Source of the DNA: an uncultured Solobacterium sp.
GTDB taxonomy: Bacteria; Bacillota_I; Bacilli_A; Erysipelotrichales; Erysipelotrichaceae
Assembly: GCA_927911475.1 (NCBI GenBank)
Contig: CAKMPP010000056.1
Location: 1-22,915 of the forward strand
Direction: 5' to 3'
DNA length: 22,915 nt
How positions within the stretch are numbered: position 1 is the stretch's first letter; each line of letters begins with the position of its first letter. Below the pieces are notes generated by a model. It had not been told where the DNA came from. It searched no databases and saw only the letters and a program-made list of their open reading frames with translations. Positions 1 to 7,002 of the stretch are shown here, piece by piece. The position numbers and the translations under genes were made by a program.

Positions 1-252
1 CCAGAAGGATACTGGATTGGGTCTCTAGATGGGCTTGGATGTGTGTATGGTAAGCAAGAGAGTATTGCTAGAGAAGATATAGAAAATATCTATCTTTATA
101 GCGATGGAATGTCTACGATATTGCAGGATAAATCTATATTAATGGGTGGTATTGATGTAAATGATTCTGTATTTGAAAATTATATTCAGAAATATCGTTA
201 TTTAACAACAGATGATATTACGATTCTTCAAATGCAGTTGAAAGGGGAATAA
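1..252 (+). CDS. PP2C-like protein phosphatase, C-terminal fragment (5' end outside window)
   Basis: The frame is open from base 1, so this is the last 83 residues of a longer protein; the GTG at 43 is only an internal codon. The fragment opens with a GYWIGSLDG stretch, has a SDG motif (YLYSDGMS) in a hydrophobic strand, and ends with DDITIL. These resemble the closing strands and metal-binding aspartates of PP2C-type (PPM) serine/threonine phosphatases, which use two Mn or Mg ions to remove phosphate from proteins. The stop lies one base before the next ATG, so the two genes are probably co-transcribed. The catalytic N-terminal part is not visible, so activity and substrate cannot be judged. 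Confidence 0.6.
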   Translation, partial: PEGYWIGSLDGLGCVYGKQESIAREDIENIYLYSDGMSTILQDKSILMGGIDVNDSVFENYIQKYRYLTTDDITILQMQLKGE

Positions 253-253
253 G

Positions 254-931
254 ATGATCAAGGGAATATTATTTGATTTTGATGGTACGCTTAGTAATCG
301 AGTTGAATCGGCTTATTTCATGTATCGTTGGATGATACATGAAATGTTACCGGAAATGGATGTACATGACATCGAGTTTGAGAGAATTGTGCAACGCTGT
401 ATGTTGTGGGATGAATATGGAACAATCAACAAGACCCATGTGCTAGAAATGTTGAAGAAACATTATGTGCCAGATTTGGATGTGGAGGTATGGAAAGATA
501 AATGGTATGCAACATTCCATGAATTCCAGGTTGAGATGCCACACTCCTATGAAGTGCTTAGAGAATTAAAAGAGAAGTATAAAATTGGAATTATTACTAA
601 TGGTAACGAGAATTTGCAGGCTATAAAGATTGACTATCTAGATATGCGTAAGTATTTTGATACAGTTATTATCAGTGGAGCGTTTGGTATACATAAGCCA
701 GATGTGTCAATTTATCAGAAAGCTGCAGATGATTTAGGGCTAGAATGTGAAGAGATTGCCTTTATAGGAGATACATTTGCGACAGACATCGTAGGTGCTG
801 TAAGAGCTGGTATGTTACCGATTTGGTATTGCTATGAGCATCGCGGTATTTCTCTATATGACGTAAAACAAGTAAATAATTATGATGAAATTCGTGATAT
901 GTTTCTTATAAATACGGATTGGAATCAGTAA
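254..931 (+). CDS. HAD-superfamily hydrolase (YjjG / HAD-IA type)
   Basis: A 225-residue soluble phosphatase-like protein. All four HAD motifs are visible: motif I DFDGT with nucleophile Asp8 and acid/base Asp10, motif II ITNGN with Thr115, motif III HKPD with Lys148, and motif IV GDTFATD with Asp173 and Asp178. The region between motifs I and II looks like a helical C1 cap, as in HAD-IA enzymes such as nucleotidase YjjG. The family forms an aspartyl-phosphate intermediate and dephosphorylates small metabolites; the substrate cannot be read from sequence. AAAGGGG at 241-247 serves as ribosome site, within the end of the upstream gene. A terminator follows at 952-979, so this gene ends its unit. 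Confidence 0.85.
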   Translation: MIKGILFDFDGTLSNRVESAYFMYRWMIHEMLPEMDVHDIEFERIVQRCMLWDEYGTINKTHVLEMLKKHYVPDLDVEVWKDKWYATFHEFQVEMPHSYEVLRELKEKYKIGIITNGNENLQAIKIDYLDMRKYFDTVIISGAFGIHKPDVSIYQKAADDLGLECEEIAFIGDTFATDIVGAVRAGMLPIWYCYEHRGISLYDVKQVNNYDEIRDMFLINTDWNQ

Positions 932-951
932 ATCATACGGAAATACATAGT

Positions 952-979
952 AAAAAGACCCTAAATATAGGGTCTTTTT
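952..979. terminator. Bidirectional rho-independent terminator
   Basis: A 12-bp perfect stem (952-963 with 968-979) closes an AATA loop. The A-run on the 5' arm and T-run on the 3' arm let it work in both directions. It separates the HAD gene from the S10 operon control region. Confidence 0.9.
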
Positions 980-980
980 C

Positions 981-1136
981 TAACTATATTATATATATAA
1001 ATAAAAATTAGTTTAAATAACATGCTGAAATAAAAATGAAATGAGAAGGCTTTCAGATGGAAAGAGATATGTTTTTACTGAAAAACGTTCAAAAAACACA
1101 TAGGAATAAAAGAGTAAAAATATCAAAAAAAAGTGA
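981..1136. other. AT-rich intergenic DNA with A-tracts upstream of the S10 promoter
   Basis: No convincing gene is present. Short A-tracts lie at 1081-1085, 1091-1096, 1108-1111, 1116-1120 and 1125-1132, the last ending five bases before the -35 box. Some are spaced near one helical turn. This fits UP-element-like contact by the RNA polymerase alpha subunits or intrinsic bending; both are inferences. Confidence 0.4.
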
Positions 1137-1165
1137 TTGCAAAAGGGTTTTAGTAGTGTTACTAT
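1137..1165 (+). promoter_or_regulatory. S10 operon promoter (extended -10)
   Basis: TTGCAA at 1137-1142 and TACTAT at 1160-1165 are separated by exactly 17 bp, and a TG at 1157-1158 gives an extended -10 (TGTTACTAT). The start of transcription is expected near 1172. This is the only good sigma-A-type promoter found ahead of rpsJ and probably drives the whole superoperon. Confidence 0.75.
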
Positions 1166-1171
1166 ATTGAA

Positions 1172-1300
1172 GCACTCGTGTAGATGTGGAAGATTGCTGG
1201 CACGCCGATGTGCGTTGTCACAGCATGGTGTGATAACCAGGGAACTTCCACGGAGCGATCCGCTATAAGATAGCGGAGTGAATATAAGGAGGAAAAATTC
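1172..1300 (+). promoter_or_regulatory. Structured 5' leader of the S10 operon (putative r-protein-responsive RNA)
   Basis: The leader folds into a closed domain: GTGGAAG (1186-1192) pairs with CTTCCAC (1245-1251) and CTG (1197-1199) with CAG (1238-1240). Inside are two hairpins, GCAC/GTGC (1200-1203 with 1210-1213) and TTGTCACA/TGTGATAA (1215-1222 with 1229-1236, one G-U pair). Two further stems compete for 1259-1262: a CGGA-GCGA-TCCG hairpin with a GNRA loop (1251-1262), and an 8-bp stem 1259-1266/1270-1277 just before the ribosome site AAGGAGG (1287-1293). No T-run follows any stem, so control of translation is more likely than termination. In E. coli the S10 leader is bound by L4; the ligand here is unknown. 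Confidence 0.65.
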
Positions 1301-1612
1301 ATGGCAAAGAACTCAGTAAGAATTCGTCTGAAGGCTTACGAGAACAGAAGCTTAGATGCTGCTAGCGAAAAGATCGTTAAGACAGCTACAAGCCACGGCG
1401 CAAAGAAGATCGTCGGACCTGTTCCGCTGCCTACTGAGCGTGAAGTTATTACAGTACTTCGCGCTGTCCACAAGTACAAGGATGCTCGTGAGCAATTCGA
1501 AATCCGTACACACAAGAGATTGATCGAAATTATCGGCCCATCCGCAGAAACAATCGATGCATTAAGTAGATTGGATTTGCCTTCTGGAGTTGATATCGAA
1601 ATCAAGTTGTAG
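1301..1612 (+). CDS. rpsJ: 30S ribosomal protein S10
   Basis: A 103-residue protein matching S10 over its whole length, including the GPVPLPTE loop and the THKRLIEI stretch; usual length is about 102. S10 sits in the 30S head and, as NusE, pairs with NusB in transcription antitermination. It is first in the operon, eight bases after a strong AAGGAGG ribosome site and directly behind the folded leader, so it is the likely entry point for operon-wide translational control. The reading frame is intact. The reverse-strand frame here is only a codon shadow. Confidence 0.98.
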   Translation: MAKNSVRIRLKAYENRSLDAASEKIVKTATSHGAKKIVGPVPLPTEREVITVLRAVHKYKDAREQFEIRTHKRLIEIIGPSAETIDALSRLDLPSGVDIEIKL

Positions 1613-1634
1613 AAAGGAACAGAGGTAAATACAA

Positions 1635-2393
1635 ATGAAGGGTATTTTAGGACGTAAGCTTGGTATGACCCAGGTATTCACGATCGAAGGAACTCTGATT
1701 CCTGTAACAGTGATCGATGTAAAACCGAACGTTGTACTACAAAAGAAAACAAAGGAAACTGATGGCTACGAAGCAGTTCAGTTAGGCTATGAGGATGTTA
1801 AGGAACACCGTTCCAACAAGCCTGCTATCGGACATGCTAAGAAAGCTAATACAGCTCCTAAGCATTACATCAAGGAACTCAGAGCTGATGAGATGATGAA
1901 CCTTGAAGTGGGTGCTGAAGTTAAGGCTGACTTGTTCAAGGCTGGTGACGTCGTAGACGTACAGGGAACAAGTAAGGGTAAGGGTTACAGCGGAACTATC
2001 GTTCGTAACAACGCTGCTCGTGGACCAATGACACACGGTTCAGGCCACCACAGACATATCGGTTCTCTTGCAACTAACGGTCGTAACAATGGCGTGGTTA
2101 ACAAGGGCACAGTAATGCCTGGTCAAGAAGGTGTTTATACAACAACTAATCAGAACTTAACAATCGTTAAGGTTGACGCTGAAGAAGGATACATCCTTGT
2201 TAAGGGTAATGTTCCAGGACCACGTAAGGGATTGGTTGTTATCAAGACAACAGTTAAGCCGGTTAAGGAAGTTTCAGTTCCTGAATTAATTTCTTATGAA
2301 GGCGTTTCTGTTGCAGAGGAACTAGAAAAGGTTTCTGAAACAATCGAAGCTGAATTAGCTGCTACAGCAGTTACTGAAGCTGAAGGAAAGTAG
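1635..2393 (+). CDS. rplC: 50S ribosomal protein L3 with C-terminal extension
   Basis: A 252-residue L3. The start MKGILGRKLGMTQ and the central GSGHHRHIGSLA and VMPGQEG motifs are standard; this central loop reaches toward the peptidyl transferase centre, and L3 is an early assembly protein of the 50S. The usual bacterial length is about 205-215, so roughly 40 residues are extra. They form a Glu/Ala/Val-rich acidic C-terminal tail after VVIKTTVKPVK. The tail has no premature stop, no shift in codon use and is followed normally by rplD, so it appears genuine. Ribosome site GAAAGGAACAGAGG lies upstream. Confidence 0.97.
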   Translation: MKGILGRKLGMTQVFTIEGTLIPVTVIDVKPNVVLQKKTKETDGYEAVQLGYEDVKEHRSNKPAIGHAKKANTAPKHYIKELRADEMMNLEVGAEVKADLFKAGDVVDVQGTSKGKGYSGTIVRNNAARGPMTHGSGHHRHIGSLATNGRNNGVVNKGTVMPGQEGVYTTTNQNLTIVKVDAEEGYILVKGNVPGPRKGLVVIKTTVKPVKEVSVPELISYEGVSVAEELEKVSETIEAELAATAVTEAEGK

Positions 2394-2405
2394 AGGATTT
2401 GATCA

Positions 2406-3036
2406 ATGGCTAAAATTGATGTATTCAATCAGGAAGCTAAGGCTGTTAAGTCCATCGAGCTATCTGATGCTGTATTTGGTATCGAACCAAATCAGCAAGC
2501 AATGTATGATGCGATCCTCGTCTACCAAGCAGGTTTAAGACAGGGAACACACGCAACATTAACTAGAGCTGAAGTATCTGGAACAGGTAAGAAGCCATTC
2601 CGTCAAAAGGGTACTGGTCGTGCTCGTCAGGGTTCTACACGCTCTACACAGTGGAGACACGGTGGTATCGCATTCGGACCACAACCACGTAAGTATGATT
2701 TCAAGCTAAACCGTAAGGTTCGTCAGTTAGCTTTACGTTCTGCATTGAGTGAAAAGCTTCAGGAAAGTTCATTAACTGTTCTTGAGAACTTATCATTCGA
2801 TGAGATCAAGACAAAGAAGGCTGTAGCTTTAATGAATGCTTTCGGTTTCGACCGCAAGACATTATTCGTGGCTGAGGCTGATGAGGACTTCGACAATGCA
2901 TATGTTTCAATGAGAAACATTCCAAATGCATTAGTTGTAACAGTGTCAAGCTTAAACGTATATGACATTGTAAAATGCTGATAAGGTAGTCTTCACAGAA
3001 AAGGCTGCTGAAAAGGCTGGGGAGGTATTTGCATAA
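2406..3036 (+). CDS. rplD: 50S ribosomal protein L4 (C-terminal frame disrupted by one extra base)
   Basis: L4 binds domain I of 23S rRNA and its long loop lines the exit tunnel; GTGKKPFRQKGTGRARQG marks that loop. The frame opened at 2406 runs to 2981 and ends abruptly after YDIVKC. Skipping the T at 2976, after AAAA, gives YDIVK-ADKVVFTEKAAEK and a stop at 3034-3036, about 209 residues in all, the normal L4 ending. That stop shares a base with the rplW ATG, the kind of junction expected for coupled r-protein genes. I see no slippery sequence for programmed frameshifting, so a base error is the best explanation. L4 is the feedback regulator of the S10 operon in E. coli. Confidence 0.93.
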
Positions 3037-3326
3037 TGAGCGCACGTGACATTATTGTTAGACCACTCGTAACAGAAAAGACAATGAAGCTTCAAGATAG
3101 CTTCAATAAGGTAACATTTGAAGTTGCTAAGAATGCAAACAAAGTTTCTGTTGCTCAGGCAATCAAGGAAATCTACAACATTAAAGTAGAAGGCGTTAAC
3201 ATTGTTAACGTTCATCCTAAGAAGAAGAGAATGGGCCGCTACGAAGGTACAACATCTGCTTATAAGAAGGCAATTGTTACATTACCTGAGGGTGCTTCAA
3301 TCGATATCTTCAATAGCGAGAAATAA
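3036..3326 (+). CDS. rplW: 50S ribosomal protein L23
   Basis: A 96-residue L23 with the typical start DIIVRPLVTEKT, the KVTFEVAKNANK helix-strand and the PKKKRMGRYEG loop. L23 sits at the tunnel exit and is the docking site for trigger factor and SRP. Its ATG overlaps the restored rplD stop (TAATG), and GGGGAGG at 3019-3024, inside the end of rplD, acts as its ribosome site. A 62-base spacer with possible RNA structure follows before rplB, the longest gap in the first half of the operon. Confidence 0.97.
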   Translation: MSARDIIVRPLVTEKTMKLQDSFNKVTFEVAKNANKVSVAQAIKEIYNIKVEGVNIVNVHPKKKRMGRYEGTTSAYKKAIVTLPEGASIDIFNSEK

Positions 3327-3339
3327 GAGAATTAACTAT

Positions 3340-3372
3340 CGGAGGAATTCGCTATCTCCGGAAAATTGCGAA
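3340..3372 (+). promoter_or_regulatory. Candidate H-type pseudoknot in the rplW-rplB spacer
   Basis: Stem 1 is CGGAG (3340-3344) with CTCCG (3356-3360). The loop holds TTCGC (3348-3352), which is complementary to GCGAA (3368-3372) downstream, so stem 2 can form across the loop. GCGAA overlaps the 5' side of the rplB ribosome site (AAAGGAAAG, 3371-3379). It may tune rplB translation. Five-base stems can occur by chance. Confidence 0.4.
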
Positions 3373-3388
3373 AGGAAAGTAAAAGAAA

Positions 3389-4222
3389 ATGGCAATCGTA
3401 AAATACAAGCCTACCAGTGCCGGACGTAGAAATATGTCCACTCTGAGCAATGACCGTATTACAAAGTCAACTCCAGAGAAGAGCCTGCTTGCTCCACTAA
3501 ACAAGAAGGGTGGACGCAACAACACAGGACGCATTACTACTCGTCATCAGGGTGGAGGCGTTAAGCAAAAGTATAGAATTATCGACTTTAGAAGAAATAA
3601 GGACAACGTTCCTGCTAAAGTTGCTGGAATCGAATACGATCCAAACAGAAATGCAAATATCGCATTATTACACTATTTAGATGGTGAAAAGCGTTATATC
3701 ATCTGCCCAGCCGACTTACACGTTGGTGATACAGTTATCTCCGGTGAAGCAGTTGACATTAAGATTGGTAACGCAATGGAATTGAAGAACATTCCTGATG
3801 GAACAGTAGTTCACAACATTGAACTTACAGCTGGTAAGGGTGGACAGATGGCACGTGCTGCTGGATGTTCTGCTCAGATCCTTGGTTCTGAAGGAAACTT
3901 CGTAACAATTCGTTTATCATCTGGTGAAGTTCGCCGTGTTCATAGCAACTGCCGCGCTACAGTTGGTGCAGTTGGTAACGGTGATTATAACTTAATCAAC
4001 TTAGGTAAGGCTGGTCGTTCCAGATGGATGGGCATCCGTCCTACAGTACGTGGTTCTGCAATGAACCCAGTTGATCACCCACACGGTGGTGGTGAAGGTA
4101 GAGCGCCAGTTGGACGTAAGTCACCTATGACACCATGGGGCAAGAAGGCTATGGGTGTTAAGACTCGTAAGCCAAAGAATAAGAGTAACCAGTATATCGT
4201 CAGAAGACGTAATGGAAAATAG
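3389..4222 (+). CDS. rplB: 50S ribosomal protein L2
   Basis: A 277-residue L2 of standard length. It has the N-terminal KPTSAGRRNMS, the RNA-binding OB/SH3-like core, and the conserved NPVDHPHGGGEGRAP loop near residues 223-237 with the histidine close to the peptidyl transferase centre. L2 is needed for subunit association and catalysis. The start follows AAAGGAAAG at 3371-3379, with a 62-base untranslated gap after rplW that may fold as a pseudoknot. rpsS follows 20 bases later. Confidence 0.98.
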   Translation: MAIVKYKPTSAGRRNMSTLSNDRITKSTPEKSLLAPLNKKGGRNNTGRITTRHQGGGVKQKYRIIDFRRNKDNVPAKVAGIEYDPNRNANIALLHYLDGEKRYIICPADLHVGDTVISGEAVDIKIGNAMELKNIPDGTVVHNIELTAGKGGQMARAAGCSAQILGSEGNFVTIRLSSGEVRRVHSNCRATVGAVGNGDYNLINLGKAGRSRWMGIRPTVRGSAMNPVDHPHGGGEGRAPVGRKSPMTPWGKKAMGVKTRKPKNKSNQYIVRRRNGK

Positions 4223-4242
4223 TTGAAAGGAGAACATAAAAA

Positions 4243-4512
4243 ATGTCCAGAAGTTTGAAAAAAGGCCCATTCTGTGATGCTAGCCTATTAAAGAAGGTTG
4301 AAGCGCAGAATGAAGCACATAAGAATGAAGTAATTAAGACATGGTCTCGCCGTTCAACGATTTTCCCTAGCTTCGTTGAGCATACATTCGCTGTTCATAA
4401 CGGTAAGGAACACGTTCCAGTTTATGTAACAGAAGACATGGTTGGACACAAGCTTGGTGAATTCGTGCCAACACGTAAGTACGGCGGTCATGGCGACGAC
4501 AAGAAGGCGTAA
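4243..4512 (+). CDS. rpsS: 30S ribosomal protein S19
   Basis: An 89-residue S19 starting MSRSLKKGPF and containing WSRRSTIFPSF and GHKLGEFVPTR, all hallmark stretches. It binds with S13 in the 30S head and contacts the A-site tRNA through its C-terminal tail. TTGAAAGGAGAAC provides the ribosome site. The stop is closely followed by the AAGGAGG site of rplV, so translation is probably coupled. Confidence 0.98.
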   Translation: MSRSLKKGPFCDASLLKKVEAQNEAHKNEVIKTWSRRSTIFPSFVEHTFAVHNGKEHVPVYVTEDMVGHKLGEFVPTRKYGGHGDDKKA

Positions 4513-4526
4513 GGAGGAAAAATAAC

Positions 4527-4862
4527 ATGGATGTAAGAGCAACAGCAAAGACAGTTCGTTTCACTCCTCGTAAAGTTCGTCTTGTCTTAGACATGGTACG
4601 TGGAAGAAGCGTTGAAGAAGCATTGGCAATCTTAAAGTTCACTCCTAACCACGCAGCTACAGCAGTAGCTAAGGTTGTAAAGAGTGCAGCTGCCAACGCA
4701 ACAAATAACAATCAATTAAATGCAGAAAACCTATATATCAAGGCTTGCTATGCTAATGAAGGTGTAGTCCTCAAGCGTTTCATGCCAAGAGCTAAGGGTA
4801 ATGCAGCACAGATTTTAAAGAGAACAAGCCACATCACAGTTGTGGTTTCGGATGAGAAGTAA
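4527..4862 (+). CDS. rplV: 50S ribosomal protein L22
   Basis: A 111-residue L22 with the start ATAKTVRFTPRKVRLV and the conserved tail MPRAKGNAAQILKRTSHITVVV. The tail forms the beta hairpin that lines the exit tunnel opposite L4 and is a known site of macrolide-resistance changes in other bacteria; nothing unusual is seen in it here. AAGGAGG at 4511-4517 overlaps the rpsS stop and sets the start. Confidence 0.98.
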   Translation: MDVRATAKTVRFTPRKVRLVLDMVRGRSVEEALAILKFTPNHAATAVAKVVKSAAANATNNNQLNAENLYIKACYANEGVVLKRFMPRAKGNAAQILKRTSHITVVVSDEK

Positions 4863-4879
4863 GGGAGGAAGGTCAGAAC

Positions 4880-5692
4880 ATGGGACAGAAAGTTAGCCCA
4901 ATCGGCATGCGCGTCGGCGTAATCCGTGACTGGGATTCTAGATGGTACGCAAATAAAGCTGATTTCGGAGATCTTCTGAACGAAGATGTCAAGGTTCGTA
5001 ATTTCTTAGAAAAGGAATTAAAGGACGCATATATCTCTCGCGTAGAGATTGAACGTACAGGCAAGAAGGACGTTAAGGTTATCGTTCGTTGTGCTCGTCC
5101 AGGTGCTATGCTTGGAAAAGATGGCGACAAGGATAAGATGGAAGTTCTTAAGAAGAAGTTATCTAAGTTAACAGGTGGTAAGAACGTTAAGGTTGACGTA
5201 ATTGCTGTAGCAAATCCTGACTTAGATGCTCGTCTTGTTGCACGTCGTATCTGTGAACAGTTGGAAGCACGTCAGTCCTTCCGTATTGCACAGAAGAAGG
5301 CAATCCAACAGACAATGCGCTCTGGTGCTAAGGGTATCAAGACATTGGCTAAGGGTCGTTTAGGTGGTGCAGAAATCGCTCGTCAGGAAGGTTATGCAAG
5401 AGGTGTTGTTCCTCTTCATACACTCAGAAGTGATATTGACTACGCTGCTGAAGAAGCAACTACAACTTATGGTAAGTTAGGCGTTAAGGTTTGGATCTGC
5501 CGTGGTGAAGTTCTTCCAGGACAAATGGTTAAGGAACCAGAAGCTCCTAACCGTCCAGCAAGAAATGACCGCAGAAACAATAACAGACGTGGTGGTCGTA
5601 ATGACAGAAAGCCAACAGGCAATCGCGCTGCACGTCCTGCTCAAGTAGAAGCTGCTCCTGTAGCAGAAGAAGCTAAAGGAGGTCAAGAATAA
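4880..5692 (+). CDS. rpsC: 30S ribosomal protein S3 with long basic/acidic C-terminal tail
   Basis: A 270-residue S3. The N-terminal MGQKVSPIGMRVG, the KH domain with GKDGDKDK, and the C-terminal domain (QSFRIAQKKAIQQTMR, GRLGGAEIAR, GVKVWI) are all present. S3 lies at the mRNA entry tunnel and supports helicase activity of the ribosome. The usual Firmicute length is about 218. The extra 50 or so residues form a disordered-looking tail: first Asn/Arg/Gly/Pro-rich (NNNRRGGRNDRK), then Ala/Glu-rich (APVAEEAKGG). The end of the tail also encodes AAAGGAGG, the ribosome site of rplP. Confidence 0.98.
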   Translation: MGQKVSPIGMRVGVIRDWDSRWYANKADFGDLLNEDVKVRNFLEKELKDAYISRVEIERTGKKDVKVIVRCARPGAMLGKDGDKDKMEVLKKKLSKLTGGKNVKVDVIAVANPDLDARLVARRICEQLEARQSFRIAQKKAIQQTMRSGAKGIKTLAKGRLGGAEIARQEGYARGVVPLHTLRSDIDYAAEEATTTYGKLGVKVWICRGEVLPGQMVKEPEAPNRPARNDRRNNNRRGGRNDRKPTGNRAARPAQVEAAPVAEEAKGGQE

Positions 5693-5694
5693 AT

Positions 5695-6117
5695 ATGTTA
5701 ATGCCAAATAGAACAAAATACAGAAGACCTCACCGTTTAAGCTATGAAGGAAAGTCAAAGGCTGGCACAAAGTTAGCATTTGGTGAATTCGGATTAGTTG
5801 CTGATGAAGGTGCTTATGTAAGCAGTAACCAGTTGGAAGCTGCACGTATCGCTATGACACGTTATATGAACCGTGGTGGTAAGGTTTGGATCAAGGTGTT
5901 CCCACAGCTTGCAAAGACAAAGAAGCCTTTGGAAGTACGTATGGGTTCCGGTAAAGGTTCACCAGACCATTGGGTAGCAGTAGTTCAAAAGGGAAGAATC
6001 CTATTTGAAATTGCTGGTGTAAGCGAAGAAGTTGCTCGTGAGGCATTACGTCTTGCAGCAAACAAGCTCTGTGTAAAGACACGCTTTATAAAGAAGACAG
6101 CAGAGGAGGCTAAATAA
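5695..6117 (+). CDS. rplP: 50S ribosomal protein L16
   Basis: A 140-residue L16 beginning MLMPNRTKYRR and carrying ARIAMTRYMNRGGKVWI, EVRMGSGKGSPDHWVAVV and FEIAGVSEEVAREALRLA. L16 is a late assembly protein that contacts A-site tRNA. It starts two bases after the rpsC stop, with AAAGGAGG inside the rpsC tail as its ribosome site. A second ATG two codons later could also be used, but the longer form is standard for the family. Confidence 0.98.
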   Translation: MLMPNRTKYRRPHRLSYEGKSKAGTKLAFGEFGLVADEGAYVSSNQLEAARIAMTRYMNRGGKVWIKVFPQLAKTKKPLEVRMGSGKGSPDHWVAVVQKGRILFEIAGVSEEVAREALRLAANKLCVKTRFIKKTAEEAK

Positions 6118-6122
6118 ACATC

Positions 6123-6323
6123 ATGAATGTGAAGGAAATCAGAGATCTAAGTAATGAAGAACTCGAGAAGGAAGTCACATCTTTGAAGGAAGAACTGTAT
6201 ACTCTGCGCTTTGCACAGGCTACAGGAAACCTCGAGAATCCTGCTCGAATGAGAGATATCAAGAAGACTATCGCTCGTATTAAGACAGTATTAACAGAAC
6301 GCGCTAGTGCGCAGGCTAAATAA
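6123..6323 (+). CDS. rpmC: 50S ribosomal protein L29
   Basis: A 66-residue all-helical L29: KEIRDLSNEELEKE, then LRFAQATGNLENPARMRDIKKTIARIKT. It sits beside L23 at the tunnel exit. The only good ribosome site, GAGGAGG, lies in the last codons of rplP about a dozen bases before the ATG, wider than usual, so translation may depend on coupling to rplP. Confidence 0.96.
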   Translation: MNVKEIRDLSNEELEKEVTSLKEELYTLRFAQATGNLENPARMRDIKKTIARIKTVLTERASAQAK

Positions 6324-6337
6324 AGGAGGGGCTAAAA

Positions 6338-6601
6338 ATGGAAGAAAGAAATAGACGTAAAGTCCTTCGCGGAACAGTTGTTTCCGATAAGATGGACAAG
6401 ACAATTGTCGTTGAAATCGCTACTACAAAGAGCCATCCTTTATATGGCAGACGTGTTAAGTATTCCAATACTTTCAAAGCTCATGACGAGAACAACGAAG
6501 CACGTATTGGTGACGTTGTAGAAGTAATGGAAACAAGACCATTAAGCAAGGATAAGCATTTCCGCTTAGTGAAGATTGTTGAAAAAGCAGTAATTCTTTA
6601 A
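6338..6601 (+). CDS. rpsQ: 30S ribosomal protein S17
   Basis: An 87-residue S17 with an OB fold. RKVLRGTVVSDKMDKTIVV, HPLYGRRVKYSNTFKAHDE and VVEVMETRPLSKDKHFRLV are the family's marker stretches. It is a primary 16S rRNA binder in the 30S body. AAAGGAGGGG lies before the ATG. It closes the S10-type gene set; rplN follows 18 bases later without a visible terminator or promoter. Confidence 0.98.
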   Translation: MEERNRRKVLRGTVVSDKMDKTIVVEIATTKSHPLYGRRVKYSNTFKAHDENNEARIGDVVEVMETRPLSKDKHFRLVKIVEKAVIL

Positions 6602-6619
6602 GGCACAGGAGGAGAAAAT

Positions 6620-6988
6620 ATGATTCAGAATGAAAGCAGATTAAACGTTGCTGACAACACCGGTGCCAAAGAAGTATTGGTTATCAGATGTTTAGGCGGC
6701 AGTAAGCGCAAGCGCGCTAACATCGGCGATATCGTTGTATGTGCAGTTAAGAAAGCTTCACCTAACGGATCCGTTAAGGAAGGTCAGGTTGTTAAGTGTG
6801 TAATCGCTCGTACAGTTTACGGTATCAGTCGCGAAAACGGCAGTTACATTAAGTTTGACGACAATGCGGCTGTCATCATCAAGGATGACAACACACCGGT
6901 CGGAACACGTATCTTCGGTCCGGTTGCTAAGGAACTCCGTGATAAGGGATTCATGAAGATTGTTTCCCTTGCACCGGAAGTGTTATAA
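6620..6988 (+). CDS. rplN: 50S ribosomal protein L14
   Basis: A 122-residue L14 of exactly standard length, with SRLNVADNTGAKEV, RRR-like basic loop GGSKRKRANIGD and the ending GFMKIVSLAPEVL. It forms part of the subunit interface and is the docking site for silencing factor RsfS. It opens the spc-type gene set. AGGAGG precedes the start. The 5' half uses somewhat more GC-rich codons than its neighbours, but nothing suggests transfer. Confidence 0.98.
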   Translation: MIQNESRLNVADNTGAKEVLVIRCLGGSKRKRANIGDIVVCAVKKASPNGSVKEGQVVKCVIARTVYGISRENGSYIKFDDNAAVIIKDDNTPVGTRIFGPVAKELRDKGFMKIVSLAPEVL

Positions 6989-7002
6989 GGGAGGCCGAAT
7001 CG

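Noticed and set aside
1057..1170. A 37-codon frame with a fair AAGG site (MERDMFLLKN...) upstream of rpsJ
   Set aside because: It runs through the -35 and -10 boxes of the S10 promoter, is dominated by Lys from A-runs, and looks like chance in AT-rich DNA. It would need its own upstream promoter.
2966..2982. Programmed ribosomal frameshifting in rplD
   Set aside because: There is no X-XXY-YYZ slippery heptamer, no rare or stop codon at the shift point and no clear downstream stimulator. A single inserted base explains the data more simply.
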